The notes: generated by a model from the sequence alone, not told the origin. Positions 53,827 to 62,786 are shown, counted from the stretch's first letter. The stretch: DNA of 64,000 nucleotides from an uncultured Paracoccus sp. (GCF_945915435.1 NZ_CAMEFG010000012.1:1-64000), one strand, 5' to 3'. Translations and numbers: made by a program.

Positions 53827-54046
53827 GACAAATCCCTTTTTGAATGGCTGCGGAACAGCGGGCAGACGCTCTTCCGTGAGTTGTTTGAAAAATCCCCGGA
53901 AAATGCCGGGCGAATTATGGATTGCGTAATATTTCCTAACAAAACCTAAAAAATCCTTGCCATTGCGAACGCTGCTTCGGGCTGTGACGCAACACAGCCG
54001 CAGGTTGTGGTTTCTTCGCCGCTGTTCAGATGAAACGGGGGCGAAG

Positions 54047-54403
54047 ATGGCCGGAAGATCGAATGTCATTTCCTTCAGGGGCAAACCCGCAAGCCGCACC
54101 TTGCGGCGTCCGCGCATCCTGATGCAGGCCGCGCAGGCGGGTCAGCAGGGCTGGCGGCGGACGCGCGACCTGCGCCGCCTGTTGCGCTGCGAGGCGCTGC
54201 CCACGCCCGAGCGCGCGCTGGCCGCCCTGCGCGAGCAAGAGGCGCGGATGAACGGCTCCCGCCTGTCGGACGGCGCCGATTACGACGTCAGGCGCCATGT
54301 CATGCTGGCCATCGCGATCCTTGCGGAAACCCGGCTGCTTGGCGCGCGCGATCTGCCGGACGGGCCTATCGCCCGCGCCGCAGCGACCCCAGCACGCCCC
54401 TGA
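54047..54403 (+). CDS. DUF6477 family small protein
   Basis: Protein of 118 residues with the signature SRTLRRPRILMQAAQAGQQGWRRTRDLRRLL (about 17-46), as in Rhodobacteraceae DUF6477 proteins, followed by helices ending LAIAILAETRLLGARD. Function unknown; it is divergent from the DUF6456 regulator. Its 3' end overlaps the convergent DUF853 gene by 38 bp. The ATG at 54047 was chosen because it opens the conserved part of the protein. Confidence 0.75.
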   Translation: MAGRSNVISFRGKPASRTLRRPRILMQAAQAGQQGWRRTRDLRRLLRCEALPTPERALAALREQEARMNGSRLSDGADYDVRRHVMLAIAILAETRLLGARDLPDGPIARAAATPARP

Positions 54404-55907
54404 CCAGCGCCTGTCCGGTCCGGGTGCCAAGCTGGCGGGCAAGGCTCTTGCCGAAGGTGGTCGCGATCGAATCGCTTTGGCGCGACGTGCTGCGCGCAGG
54501 GCTGTCCGGGCGGCCTGCGCCCGGCTCATACCGCCGGGCGCGGCTGTATTCGCGGCTTTCCTCGGGGCCGGGGTCGGCCTGCGCGGCAGCCTCGGTCCGC
54601 TTGGCCAGCAGTTCAAAGGCGGATTCGCGGTCCAGCCTTTCGTCGTATTTCAGCGACATGGGCGACGCGGCCATGATCGCCGCGCGCGCCTCCTCGCCGA
54701 TGGGACCAAGGCTGGCCAGGGGCGGGCGGATCAGCACCCGCTCGGCCATGCCGGGCACGCCCTTGGCTTGCAGGAAGGATGTCACCGCCTCGCCCGTGCC
54801 GACATGCTGGATCGCATCGGCGGTGTCGAAGGCGGGGTTGGCGCGATAGTTTTCCGCCGCCTGACGCAGCGCGCGCTGGTCGCGGGCGGTAAAGGCGCGC
54901 AGCGCATGCTGGACACGGTTGCCGATCTGGCCAAGCACGCTGTCGGGAATGTCGGTCGGGCTTTGCGTCACGAACCAGATGCTGACCCCTTTCGAGCGGA
55001 TCAGCCGCGCCACCCGCTCGATCTTGGCGACGAGCGCGGGGGGCGCGTCGTCGAACAGCAGATGCGCCTCGTCGAAGAAAAAGGCGAGACGCGGCTTGTC
55101 GGGGTCGCCCACCTCGGGCAGTTGCTCGAAAAGTTCGCTGAGCAGCCACAGCAGGAAGGTCGCGTAAAGGCGCGGCGCGTTCATCAGCCGCTCGGCGGCA
55201 AGGATGTTGATCACCCCCTTGCCCGAGGCATCCAGCCGGATCAGGTCGGCCAGTTCCAGCGCCGGTTCGCCAAACAACAGGTCGCCTCCCTCGCCCTCCA
55301 GCACCAGCAGGCGGCGCTGGATCGCGCCGACCGAGGCCGCCGCGATATTGCCGTAGCGCAGCCCCAGGTCCCGCGCGTTCTGGCCGATCCAGACCAGCAT
55401 CGCTTGCAGGTCCTTCATGTCCAGCAGGGCCAGCCCTTCCTCATCGGCCACGCGAAAGGCGATGTTCATCACCCCTTCCTGCGCGTCGGTCAGCCCCAGC
55501 AGGCGCGACAGAAGCAAAGGCCCCATCTCGGCTGGCGTCGTGCGCACCGGGTGGCCCTTCTGCCCCCAGATGTCCCAGAAGGTGACGGGAAAGGCCTGGA
55601 AATCCAGGTCCAGCCCGATGGTTTCGGCCCGGCTGGCGAAGGCCGCGCGCAGCTTGTCGTCGCCCCCGCCCGCCTGGCTGATGCCCGCGACGTCGCCCTT
55701 TACGTCCGCCAGAAAGACCGGGATGCCCGCGCGCGAAAACGATTCGGCCAGGGTTTGCAGCGTCACCGTCTTGCCGGTGCCCGTCGCCCCCGCGATCAGC
55801 CCGTGGCGGTTGGCGTATTTCAGCAGCAGATGCTGCGGCACCGCATGGGCCTGTCCGCCGCCGCCGACGAAAACCGTGCCCTGATCCAGATCGACGATAT
55901 CAGCCAT
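54366..55907 (-). CDS. HerA-like ATPase of the DUF853 (YjgR) family
   Basis: Protein of 513 residues: GLIAGATGTGKTVTLQTLAESF (Walker A, about 38-49), VFLADVKGDVAGIS, RLAFFFDEAHLLFDDAPPAL (Walker B) and SIWFVTQSPTDIPDSVLGQIGNRVQHALRAFT. The C-terminal tail is charged (PEESREYSRARRYEPG). This is the widespread DUF853 family with a HerA/FtsK-type motor core; cellular role unknown. The ATG at 55907 has AGGGG upstream. The open frame extends further upstream but overlaps a putative sRNA region. Confidence 0.85.
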   Translation of the reverse strand: MADIVDLDQGTVFVGGGGQAHAVPQHLLLKYANRHGLIAGATGTGKTVTLQTLAESFSRAGIPVFLADVKGDVAGISQAGGGDDKLRAAFASRAETIGLDLDFQAFPVTFWDIWGQKGHPVRTTPAEMGPLLLSRLLGLTDAQEGVMNIAFRVADEEGLALLDMKDLQAMLVWIGQNARDLGLRYGNIAAASVGAIQRRLLVLEGEGGDLLFGEPALELADLIRLDASGKGVINILAAERLMNAPRLYATFLLWLLSELFEQLPEVGDPDKPRLAFFFDEAHLLFDDAPPALVAKIERVARLIRSKGVSIWFVTQSPTDIPDSVLGQIGNRVQHALRAFTARDQRALRQAAENYRANPAFDTADAIQHVGTGEAVTSFLQAKGVPGMAERVLIRPPLASLGPIGEEARAAIMAASPMSLKYDERLDRESAFELLAKRTEAAAQADPGPEESREYSRARRYEPGAGRPDSPARSTSRQSDSIATTFGKSLARQLGTRTGQALVRGVLGSLRRGR

Positions 55908-55989
55908 GAAGCCCCTGCATCGGCAAAAAAGCGCATAACCGCGCATATATAGAATACAAACCGCGCAGGAATGTGCCAGTCTGGGATTA

Positions 55990-56062
55990 CCGTCCGGGCA
56001 GCGATGCGCGGGCGGATCTTCCTCCCTGTTGGACTGTCGCGCCCTCGGGCGCGACTTTTTTT
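55990..56062 (+). ncRNA. Candidate sRNA with anti-Shine-Dalgarno motif
   Basis: A strong terminator (GTCGCGCC 56036-56043, GGCGCGAC 56048-56055, then seven T to 56062) stands on the + strand with no + strand gene upstream for 1.6 kb. Just before it lies CTTCCTCCCT (56018-56027), the perfect complement of an AGGGAGGAAG ribosome binding site. This resembles Rhodobacter CCUCCUCCC-type stress sRNAs. The 5' end is not defined; an AT-rich promoter-like TATATAGAATACA at about 55946-55958 could drive it. Confidence 0.45.
56036..56062 (+). terminator. Strong intrinsic terminator in the DUF853-ialB intergenic region
   Basis: 8-bp perfect GC-rich stem with CTCG loop and a seven-T tail on the plus strand. 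No coding gene on that strand ends nearby, so it must end a non-coding transcript or an antisense transcript. Confidence 0.75.
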
Positions 56063-56084
56063 CGCATTGATCCCCTTTTGCGAC

Positions 56085-56129
56085 CTGTCGATTCCGACAG
56101 TTGACCTTGTGGCAGAGTGATTCTAGCTT
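56085..56129 (+). promoter_or_regulatory. Putative ialB promoter with adjoining inverted repeat
   Basis: TTGACC (56101-56106) and TAGCTT (56124-56129) are separated by 17 bp. Immediately upstream is the inverted repeat CTGTCG-ATTC-CGACAG (56085-56100), which abuts the -35. This would give a long ialB leader of about 245 nt, in which I see no further gene. Confidence 0.4.
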
Positions 56130-56382
56130 TCGGGCAATCAGACCGGAAGTCCGGCAGGGATGGCTCAAGGGTCCGGCAGTTCATGCCGGACCTCGCAAAA
56201 CTCCCCTTCGCGAAACCGCCCCCCAAACCGCCCCCCCCTTTGTATTGGCGGCAAATCGCCGCCCCGGCATTCCCTCGCCGCATTCGCGCAAATCTGTGAT
56301 GGGCCGGGCAGTCATCCGCCCTGACAAGCCTGCATCCGCATGATAAGCGCATGGGTCAAGGTTTGACCAAAGGAAGAGGATC

Positions 56383-57099
56383 ATGGTTAAGACAACCTCC
56401 AACGCGCTGATCGCAGCGATCTTCGCCATTGCCGGCAGCGCGGGCATGGCGGCCGCCCAGGATGCTTCCGGCGAGACGGCCACCGAAGCCGCACCCGAGG
56501 CCGCGACGGAAGCCGCGCCCGCAGCCCCTGCCGAATCCGCGGTCGAGACCCCCGCCCCGGCTGCCGACGAAAACGCCGAGCCTCAGCCCGGCCAGAGCTA
56601 TGCCCGCGAAACCTTTGGCGACTGGACGATGCGCTGCGTCAAGACCCCCGACGACCAGGACCCGTGCGAGCTTTACCAGCTTTTGCGCGACAGCGACGGC
56701 GGTGCCGTGGCCGAAGCCTCGGTCGTGCCGGTGCAAGGTCCGGTTTCGGCCATCGTGACCTTCGTTGCGCCGCTGGAAACCGACCTGCAACACGGGCTGC
56801 GCCTGCAAATCGATTCGAACGAACAGACCGGCTATCCCTTCATGGTCTGCGCGCAGATCGGCTGCCTGTCGCGCGTCGGGCTGAATGAGGAGGAACTGAA
56901 CGGCTTCAAGCGCGGCAACAGCGGCCAGTTGACCCTGCTGCCCTTCGGCGCACCCGAGGATGATCCGGTCAACCTGACGCTGTCGCTGTCGGGCTTCACC
57001 GCCGGCATGAACGCCGTGACCGAGGTGATGGAGGAACTGACCGCCGCCGAGGGCGAGGCGGAAGCCCAGGAAGAAACCCAGGAAGAAGCCGCCGAGTGA
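56383..57099 (+). CDS. Invasion-associated locus B (IalB) family protein
   Basis: Exported protein of 238 residues: a signal peptide (MVKTTSNALIAAIFAIAGSAGMAAAQ), an Ala/Pro/Glu-rich linker (about 27-72), then the IalB domain with FGDWTMRCVKTPDDQDPCELYQLL (two Cys) and PFMVCAQIGCLSRVGL (two Cys), plus a Glu-rich tail. The paired cysteines probably form disulfides. IalB proteins are common in alphaproteobacteria; their role is not invasion-specific in free-living species. It is convergent with degP across a strong terminator. Confidence 0.88.
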   Translation: MVKTTSNALIAAIFAIAGSAGMAAAQDASGETATEAAPEAATEAAPAAPAESAVETPAPAADENAEPQPGQSYARETFGDWTMRCVKTPDDQDPCELYQLLRDSDGGAVAEASVVPVQGPVSAIVTFVAPLETDLQHGLRLQIDSNEQTGYPFMVCAQIGCLSRVGLNEEELNGFKRGNSGQLTLLPFGAPEDDPVNLTLSLSGFTAGMNAVTEVMEELTAAEGEAEAQEETQEEAAE

Positions 57100-57123
57100 C
57101 CGGCGCCTTTGCAACGGCATGAA

Positions 57124-57149
57124 AAAGGGGGCGGTTTTCCGCCCCCTTT
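57124..57149. terminator. Bidirectional terminator between ialB and degP
   Basis: GGGGGCGG (57127-57134) and CCGCCCCC (57139-57146) form a perfect stem with a TTTT loop, flanked by A-rich and T-rich tails on both sides, as expected for a terminator serving both convergent genes. Confidence 0.8.
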
Positions 57150-57170
57150 CCTTTTGGGCGATGCGCCCGG

Positions 57171-58706
57171 TCAGTCGTCGCGTTCGATGGGCAGGGCGAC
57201 GAAGCGCGGCTCGCCCGCGCGGCGGACCAGCAGCAGAAGCGACCGGCGGCCGGCGTCGCGCGCCTCGGCGATCCGGCCTTCCAGATCGGCCAGCGAGCTT
57301 ACCGGCTGCTGCCCCGCCTCGGTGATGACATCGCCCGCCGACAGCCCCTTGTCGGCGGCGGGTCCCGCCGGATCGACGGATTGCACGACCAGCCCCTGCA
57401 TCTCGCGCGAGATGCCAAGCTCGGCGGCGATCTCGGGCGTCAGGGGAACGACGCTCATCCCCAGCAGGTCGGTTGCGGATTCCGGCTCGGCCGAGACCTG
57501 GGCCGAACCGCCGCCCTCGGCCAGTTCGCGACGGCCAAGCGTGACCTTCAGTTCGACCTCTTCACCGTCGCGCATGACGGTCAGGCCGACCTCTTCGCCG
57601 ACCGGGGCATCGGCTACGCGGCGCACCAACTCGCGGATATTCTCGACGGTGCCGCCGTCGAAGGACACGATCACGTCGCCCGCGCGCATCCCCGAATCGG
57701 CGGCGGGTCCGGCGGGAACATCGGTAACCATCGCGCCCGCCGTGCCTTCCAGCCCAAGCGAATCGGCGATGTCGGGGGACAGGTCCTGGATCTTGACGCC
57801 CAGCCATCCGCGCCGGGTCTCGCCAAACTCCTGCAACTGCGCGACGACCTTGGACACCACGTTGGACGCCATCGAAAAGCCGATCCCGATCGAGCCGCCG
57901 TTGGGCGACAGGATCGCCGTGTTCACTCCGATCACCTCGCCATCCATGTTGAAGAGCGGCCCGCCCGAGTTGCCCCGGTTGATCGCCGCATCGGTCTGGA
58001 TGAAATCGTCATAGGTGCCGGTCAGCGCGCGGTTGCGGGCCGAGACGATCCCGGTCGAGGCCGAAAACCCCTGCCCCAGCGGGTTGCCAAGCGCCAGCAC
58101 CCAATCGCCGACCCGCGCCACGTCGCTGTCGCCGAATTCGACATAGGGCAGCGGCTCGGCGCTTTCGACCTTCAGAACGGCGATATCGGTCTGCGCATCG
58201 CGGCCCACCACCTCGGCGGGCAGGCGCTGGCCGGAATAGAACTCGATCTCGATCTCATCGGCTCCGTCGATGACGTGGTTGTTCGTGACGATCAGCCCTT
58301 CGGCGCTGATGACGAAACCCGAACCAAGCGCGTTGGAGCGCTGCTGCATCTGCGGCCCGCCCGGAAAGCCGGGACCGCCGAAGGGATCGCCGGGAAAGCC
58401 GAACTCGCGGAACAGATCGCTGAAGGGGCTGCCTTCGGGGATCATCGGGCCGCGGCGCGTGGGCGCCGCCACGGTGGCGGTGGTGGTGATGTTCACGACC
58501 GCGGGGCTGACCTGTTCGACCAGGTCGGCGAAGCTGGGCATCTGCTGGCGCGTGGCATTGTCCGTCAGCGACGCATTGTCGTTCGCGGGCTGCGTCTGCG
58601 CGGGCTGGTCGGGGGTCGCGGCATCCTGCGCCAGCATCGGCGAGGCGGCCAGCGCAAGGGCAAGACCCGAGGCCGTCAGCAGGTAGCGCGGTGAGAGTTT
58701 CTTCAT
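57171..58706 (-). CDS. degP: Periplasmic serine endoprotease DegP/Do family
   Basis: A 511-residue HtrA protease: signal peptide (about 1-27, ending SPMLAQ), catalytic His in VTNNHVIDG, Asp in DAQTDIAVLKV and Ser in RGNSGGPLF. Two PDZ domains follow (GWLGVKIQDLSPDIADSLGL; LLGMSVVPLTPEIAAEL). A flexible Gly/Pro/Phe-rich loop (FGFPGDPFGGPGFPGG) precedes the protease core, as in Do. It degrades or refolds misfolded envelope proteins. It follows hflC after 200 bp containing a terminator, so it probably has its own promoter. Confidence 0.92.
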   Translation of the reverse strand: MKKLSPRYLLTASGLALALAASPMLAQDAATPDQPAQTQPANDNASLTDNATRQQMPSFADLVEQVSPAVVNITTTATVAAPTRRGPMIPEGSPFSDLFREFGFPGDPFGGPGFPGGPQMQQRSNALGSGFVISAEGLIVTNNHVIDGADEIEIEFYSGQRLPAEVVGRDAQTDIAVLKVESAEPLPYVEFGDSDVARVGDWVLALGNPLGQGFSASTGIVSARNRALTGTYDDFIQTDAAINRGNSGGPLFNMDGEVIGVNTAILSPNGGSIGIGFSMASNVVSKVVAQLQEFGETRRGWLGVKIQDLSPDIADSLGLEGTAGAMVTDVPAGPAADSGMRAGDVIVSFDGGTVENIRELVRRVADAPVGEEVGLTVMRDGEEVELKVTLGRRELAEGGGSAQVSAEPESATDLLGMSVVPLTPEIAAELGISREMQGLVVQSVDPAGPAADKGLSAGDVITEAGQQPVSSLADLEGRIAEARDAGRRSLLLLVRRAGEPRFVALPIERDD

Positions 58707-58855
58707 CGGGAACGACTCCTTTGTCTGATCCGTCGCCGGCAAACCTGCCCGGCGCCGACGGCTTCGATTCATGGACGAGATTTGGGGTGCGTTACAAATA
58801 AATCACCCTCTCGTGGAATGAACTGATTGTGACTTGCCGCGCGTGAAATGGCAAA

Positions 58856-58874
58856 GGGCGCCATGACAGCGCCC
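58856..58874 (-). terminator. Terminator downstream of hflC
   Basis: GGGCGC and GCGCCC (58856-58861 and 58869-58874) form a short stem with a 7-nt loop, followed on the minus strand by TTTGCC. It lies about 30 bp after the hflC stop. Confidence 0.5.
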
Positions 58875-58905
58875 CCTGTTTTCGCATGATTTTTTGCGCG
58901 AGCCG

Positions 58906-60096
58906 TTACTGCGCGGGCGCGGGCTGCTGTTCCGGCGCCGCTTCCGGCGCAGGGGCCGGTTCCGCGGGAACCTCGCCCTCGGGTGCCGGTGCGCCGTCCT
59001 GGGGCGCGGGCGCGCCGCCCTCGGGCAGGATCAGCGATTCCTCTTGCGGGGGCGTGGCCAGCGTCTCGGGGATGGGCGTCAGCGTCACCCCGGCGCTTTC
59101 GCCCAGGATCGAGCCGTCGCCCGCCGTCACCGGGTCATTGACCAGCGGCTCATCCTCGGAAACCGAGGGGATCAGGTCGGACAGTTCATCCTCGCTTGGC
59201 GGGACGGGGGCGGGATTGGCCATCTCGGCCCCGTCGCTGCGCAGATAGGCGAAGAATTCGCTGTCGGGACGCATCACCATCGAGCTGTTGGCCCCCGTCA
59301 GCGCCCGCTCGTAAGAGGTCATCGAGCGGGTGAAGGCGAAGAACTCGGGGTCGCGGCCAAAGGCCTCGGCATAGATCGAGTTGCGGCGGGCATCGGCCTC
59401 ACCGCGCACCACCTCGGCCCGCATCCGCGCCTCGGAGGTCAGTTCGACCACGGTCCGGTCGGCGGCGGCGCGGACGCGCTGCGCGGCCTCGTTACCGCGC
59501 GCGATCTCGTCGGCGGCCTCGCGTTCACGCTCGGCCCGCATCCGGGCGTAGGTGGCGGCAAGGTTCTGCTCGGGCAGGTCGGTGCGGGTCAGGCGCACGT
59601 CGATGACACGCACGCCGATGCTTTCGGCCTCGGCCCGCGCCTGGTCGCGGATGCGGTTCATCAGGGGCGTCCGGTCATCGGACAGCACCGTGGTCGAGGG
59701 CACCGAACCCAGCACCTGGCGGATCGCGGTCGAGATGATCTGATCCAGCAGATCCTGCACGCGCGTCAGGCCGACGCCCTGCGTTGCCTGGTAGACGCGC
59801 TGCGGATCGACGACCTGCCAGCGGGCGAAGGCATCGACGACCAGACGGCGGTCGTCCAGCGGCGTCACCTCCATCGGGCGGGTGGGCAGGCCCAGGATGC
59901 GGGCGTCGTATTTCACCACCGAATCGAGGAAAGGCAGCTTGAAGCCGATCCCCGGATCCTCGCGCACGGTCACGACTTCGCGGAAGCGCAGGACCAGCGC
60001 ACGTTCGCGCACATCGACGATATAGATCGAGGACAGGCCGATCACGACCAGAACGACCAGCGCCGGCAGCGCCAGCATGGAAAATCCGCGGTTCAT
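58906..60096 (-). CDS. hflC: HflC, SPFH-domain modulator of FtsH protease
   Basis: Membrane-anchored SPFH protein of 396 residues: one N-terminal helix (MNRGFSMLALPALVVLVVIGLSSIYIVD), KFRE-type band-7 core, and REREAADEIARGNEAAQRVRAA as the long helix. The C-terminal tail from about residue 305 is Pro/Ala/Glu-rich (APAPQDGAPAPEGEVPAEPAPAPEAAPEQQPAPAQ region) and makes the protein longer than usual HflC (about 290-330). Together with HflK it forms the large complex around FtsH. The ATG overlaps the hflK stop (ATGA). Confidence 0.9.
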   Translation of the reverse strand: MNRGFSMLALPALVVLVVIGLSSIYIVDVRERALVLRFREVVTVREDPGIGFKLPFLDSVVKYDARILGLPTRPMEVTPLDDRRLVVDAFARWQVVDPQRVYQATQGVGLTRVQDLLDQIISTAIRQVLGSVPSTTVLSDDRTPLMNRIRDQARAEAESIGVRVIDVRLTRTDLPEQNLAATYARMRAEREREAADEIARGNEAAQRVRAAADRTVVELTSEARMRAEVVRGEADARRNSIYAEAFGRDPEFFAFTRSMTSYERALTGANSSMVMRPDSEFFAYLRSDGAEMANPAPVPPSEDELSDLIPSVSEDEPLVNDPVTAGDGSILGESAGVTLTPIPETLATPPQEESLILPEGGAPAPQDGAPAPEGEVPAEPAPAPEAAPEQQPAPAQ

Positions 60097-61319
60097 CAGT
60101 TCGCCCCCCCGTTCTGTGCAGGCTGGTTCTGTGCAGGCCGTCCGGTGCCGCGCAACTGATCCAGCGGCAGATAGGGCACGACACCGCTGCCCTGCCCGTC
60201 CTCGGCGGAAACGCCGTCCAGCAGGACCTTGTTCATGTCGCCCAATACCTTTTCCATCGTTTCCAGATACATCCGCTTGCGCGTCACATCGGGGGCGCGG
60301 GCATATTCGGCATAGACCGAGATGAAGCGCGCGGCCTCACCCTCGGCGGTGTTGACGGCTTCGGCGCGATAGGCCTCGGATTCCTCGATCAGCCGGGCGG
60401 CTTCGCCGCGCGCGCCTGCAAGGACGCGGTTGGCGTAGGCGTCGGCCTCTTTTTCCAGCCGGTCGCGTTCCTGTTGCGCGGCCTGCACCTCGCGGAAGCT
60501 GTCGATGACCTCGCGCGGCGGATCGGCACGGTCGAGGTTGACGCGCACCACGTTGATCCCGGCCTGATAGCTGTCCAGCGTCTGCTGGACGGCTTCTTCC
60601 AGTTCGGCCCGGATGACCTCGCGGTCGCGGTTCAGGATCGGCGCCATTTCCGAACGCGCCACGATGTCGCGCATCGCGGATTCGCCCACGGCGCGGATGG
60701 TGTCCTGCGGGTCGGCAAGGTTGAACAGGAACTGTTCGGGATTCGAGACGTTCCAGACGATCTGATATTGCACGTCCACGATGTTCTGGTCGCGCGTCAG
60801 CATCAGCCCGCTGTCCATCGGCCCGGCGGTGCCCTTGCCGATTTCCACGACCCGCTCGCCCGTGACGGGGACGATTTCGCGCGTGACGACCGGCCAGGGG
60901 GCAAAGTTCAGGCCCGGTTCACCCACGGCATAGGGTTCGCCGAAGAACAGTTCGACCGAACGGGCGGACTGGTCGACGGTGTAGAAGCTCAGCACGACCC
61001 AGGCGGCAGCGGCGGCCAGCGCGCCAAAGCCGATGGTGCCGCGATTGATCGGGAATTTCGGCACCTGCGGACCCCGAGGTCCGCGCGGCCCGCCCCCCTG
61101 ACCGCCGCGACCGCCCATCAGGACGCGCAGCCGGTCCTGGCCCTTGCGGACCAGGTCCTCGATCTCGGGGATCTGTTCGCCCTTGCGCCCGCCCTGCGGC
61201 GGCTGGCGGTCCTTGTCGCCCTGACTGCCCCAGGGCCGTTGCGGCCCCCCTTGTGGCGGACGGTTGCCACCGCCCTTGCCATTGTCTCCTCCGCTGCCCC
61301 AGGGGCCTTGTGTCGCCAT
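60096..61319 (-). CDS. hflK: HflK, SPFH-domain modulator of FtsH protease
   Basis: Protein of 407 residues: a Gly/Gln/Pro-rich cytoplasmic N-terminus (about 1-80, with GPWGSQGDKDRQPPQGG), a membrane segment near 95-117 (GFGALAAAAAWVVLSFYTVDQ), a band-7 core with ELFFGEPYAVGEPGLNFAPWPV and VQYQIVWNVSNPEQFLFN, and the long helix EKEADAYANRVLAGARGEAARLIEESEAYRAEAVN. It is coupled to hflC. The cluster hflK-hflC-degP is standard in alphaproteobacteria. Confidence 0.92.
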   Translation of the reverse strand: MATQGPWGSGGDNGKGGGNRPPQGGPQRPWGSQGDKDRQPPQGGRKGEQIPEIEDLVRKGQDRLRVLMGGRGGQGGGPRGPRGPQVPKFPINRGTIGFGALAAAAAWVVLSFYTVDQSARSVELFFGEPYAVGEPGLNFAPWPVVTREIVPVTGERVVEIGKGTAGPMDSGLMLTRDQNIVDVQYQIVWNVSNPEQFLFNLADPQDTIRAVGESAMRDIVARSEMAPILNRDREVIRAELEEAVQQTLDSYQAGINVVRVNLDRADPPREVIDSFREVQAAQQERDRLEKEADAYANRVLAGARGEAARLIEESEAYRAEAVNTAEGEAARFISVYAEYARAPDVTRKRMYLETMEKVLGDMNKVLLDGVSAEDGQGSGVVPYLPLDQLRGTGRPAQNQPAQNGGAN

Positions 61320-61379
61320 GCGCCTTGCCTCGTCGCTTTCAGTCTGGTTCCGGTTTAACTGGGCATCATGCCCCGAATG

Positions 61380-62786
61380 TCAAGCAATCCTGCCTTGCGG
61401 GATCGCGGTTGCCTGTCCGCCGGTCTCGCGCGCGGGGATGCGCATCGTGACCAGTTCCTCGGCCATCGTCGGGTGAACGGCGATGGTGCGGTCGAAATCG
61501 GCCTTGGTCGCGCCCATGCCGATGGGGATCGCGGCAAGCTGGATCATCTCGCCCGCCTCGGGTCCGAAGATGTGGCAGCCCAGCACCTTGTCGCTGCCGG
61601 GATCCACGATCAGCTTCATCACCGTGCGCAGGTCCGAGCCTGCGAAAAGCGACCGCATCGGGCGGAAGCTGGCCTCATAGACCCGGATCGGTCCCCTTTC
61701 GGCGGCCTCTTGCTCGGTCAGGCCGACGGTGCCCAGTTCGTTGGGGTGCAGGTAGACCGCGCTGGCGACCAGCGACAGGTCGTTGGGCCGGGGCGTGCCG
61801 CCAAAGACCGTATCGGCGAAGTTGTGGCCCTGCCGGATCGCGACGGGGGTCAGGTTCACCTGGTCGGTCACGTCGCCCACCGCGTAGATCGACGGCACCG
61901 AGGTCTGGGACCATTCATCCACGACGACTTGGCCCTTGCCGCCAAGCGTGACGCCCACATCCTCAAGGCCAAGGCCGCCGGTATAGGGCGCGCGACCCGT
62001 CGCAAAGAAGATCGCGTCATAGTCGGCGCTGCTGCCGTCGCCGAATGTCATGCACAGCGACCCGTCGCCCTGCCGCTCGATGCGCGAGGGGGTCAGGCCC
62101 GGCAGCATCGTCACCCCGCTGGCCTGGATCTGGCGGGTGGCGCAGTCGCGCATGCCCTCGTCGAAGCCGCGCAGCACCTTGTCGGCGCGATAGGCAAGGG
62201 TCGTGCCGCAACCAAGCCCGTTCAGGATCATCGCATATTCGCAGGCGATGAAGCCGCTGCCGACCAGCAACACGCGGCGCGGCAGGCTGGTCAGCGTGAA
62301 CAGGTCGTCCGAGATCATGCCCAGTTCCGCGCCGGGAATATCGGGCCGCACCGGGCGCCCGCCGACCGCGATCAGGATATGGCGCGCGGTAAAGCGGCTG
62401 CCGTCGGCCAGTTCGACCGTATGGGCATCGGCCAGCCGCGCGCGGCTGCGGTGGACCTCGACCCCGGCCGAGGACAGCCCGCCGCCATAGGCGCCTTCAA
62501 GCCGGTCCAGTTCGCGCTCCAGCTTTTCGTGGAAAAAGGTCCAGTCGAAGGCCCCGGCATCCGCGCCGCTCCAGCCGTAGCCCTGCATCTCGCGGATGGC
62601 GTCGGGGGCTTGCGAGGCAAAGACCATCAGCTTCTTGGGCACGCAGCCGCGAATGACGCAGGTGCCGCCAAGGCGGCTTTCCTCGGCCAATCCCACCTTC
62701 GCGCCATGCTGGCCCGCGGCGATCCGCGCCGCCCTGACCCCGCCAGAGCCGCCGCCGATCACGAAAAGGTCATAATCGAAGCTCAT
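61380..62786 (-). CDS. gor: Glutathione-disulfide reductase
   Basis: A 468-residue FAD enzyme: FVIGGGSGGVRAARIAAGQ (about 9-27), the redox-active motif GGTCVIRGCVPKKL (about 42-55), the NADPH loop LVGSGFIACEYAMIL and the C-terminal base in AVHPTMAEELVTM. The CVIRGC variant with Ile-Arg is usual for alphaproteobacterial GR. It regenerates glutathione, which ChaC at 6.4 kb degrades. Its ATG overlaps the rpiA stop (ATGA), so the two genes are coupled. Confidence 0.92.
   Translation of the reverse strand: MSFDYDLFVIGGGSGGVRAARIAAGQHGAKVGLAEESRLGGTCVIRGCVPKKLMVFASQAPDAIREMQGYGWSGADAGAFDWTFFHEKLERELDRLEGAYGGGLSSAGVEVHRSRARLADAHTVELADGSRFTARHILIAVGGRPVRPDIPGAELGMISDDLFTLTSLPRRVLLVGSGFIACEYAMILNGLGCGTTLAYRADKVLRGFDEGMRDCATRQIQASGVTMLPGLTPSRIERQGDGSLCMTFGDGSSADYDAIFFATGRAPYTGGLGLEDVGVTLGGKGQVVVDEWSQTSVPSIYAVGDVTDQVNLTPVAIRQGHNFADTVFGGTPRPNDLSLVASAVYLHPNELGTVGLTEQEAAERGPIRVYEASFRPMRSLFAGSDLRTVMKLIVDPGSDKVLGCHIFGPEAGEMIQLAAIPIGMGATKADFDRTIAVHPTMAEELVTMRIPARETGGQATAIPQGRIA

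Noticed and set aside
54366..55907. Linking the HerA-like DUF853 gene with the SIR2 gene as a SIR2-HerA system
   Set aside because: The two are about 53 kb apart, and the DUF853 family is a widespread core family without nuclease or SIR2 partners.
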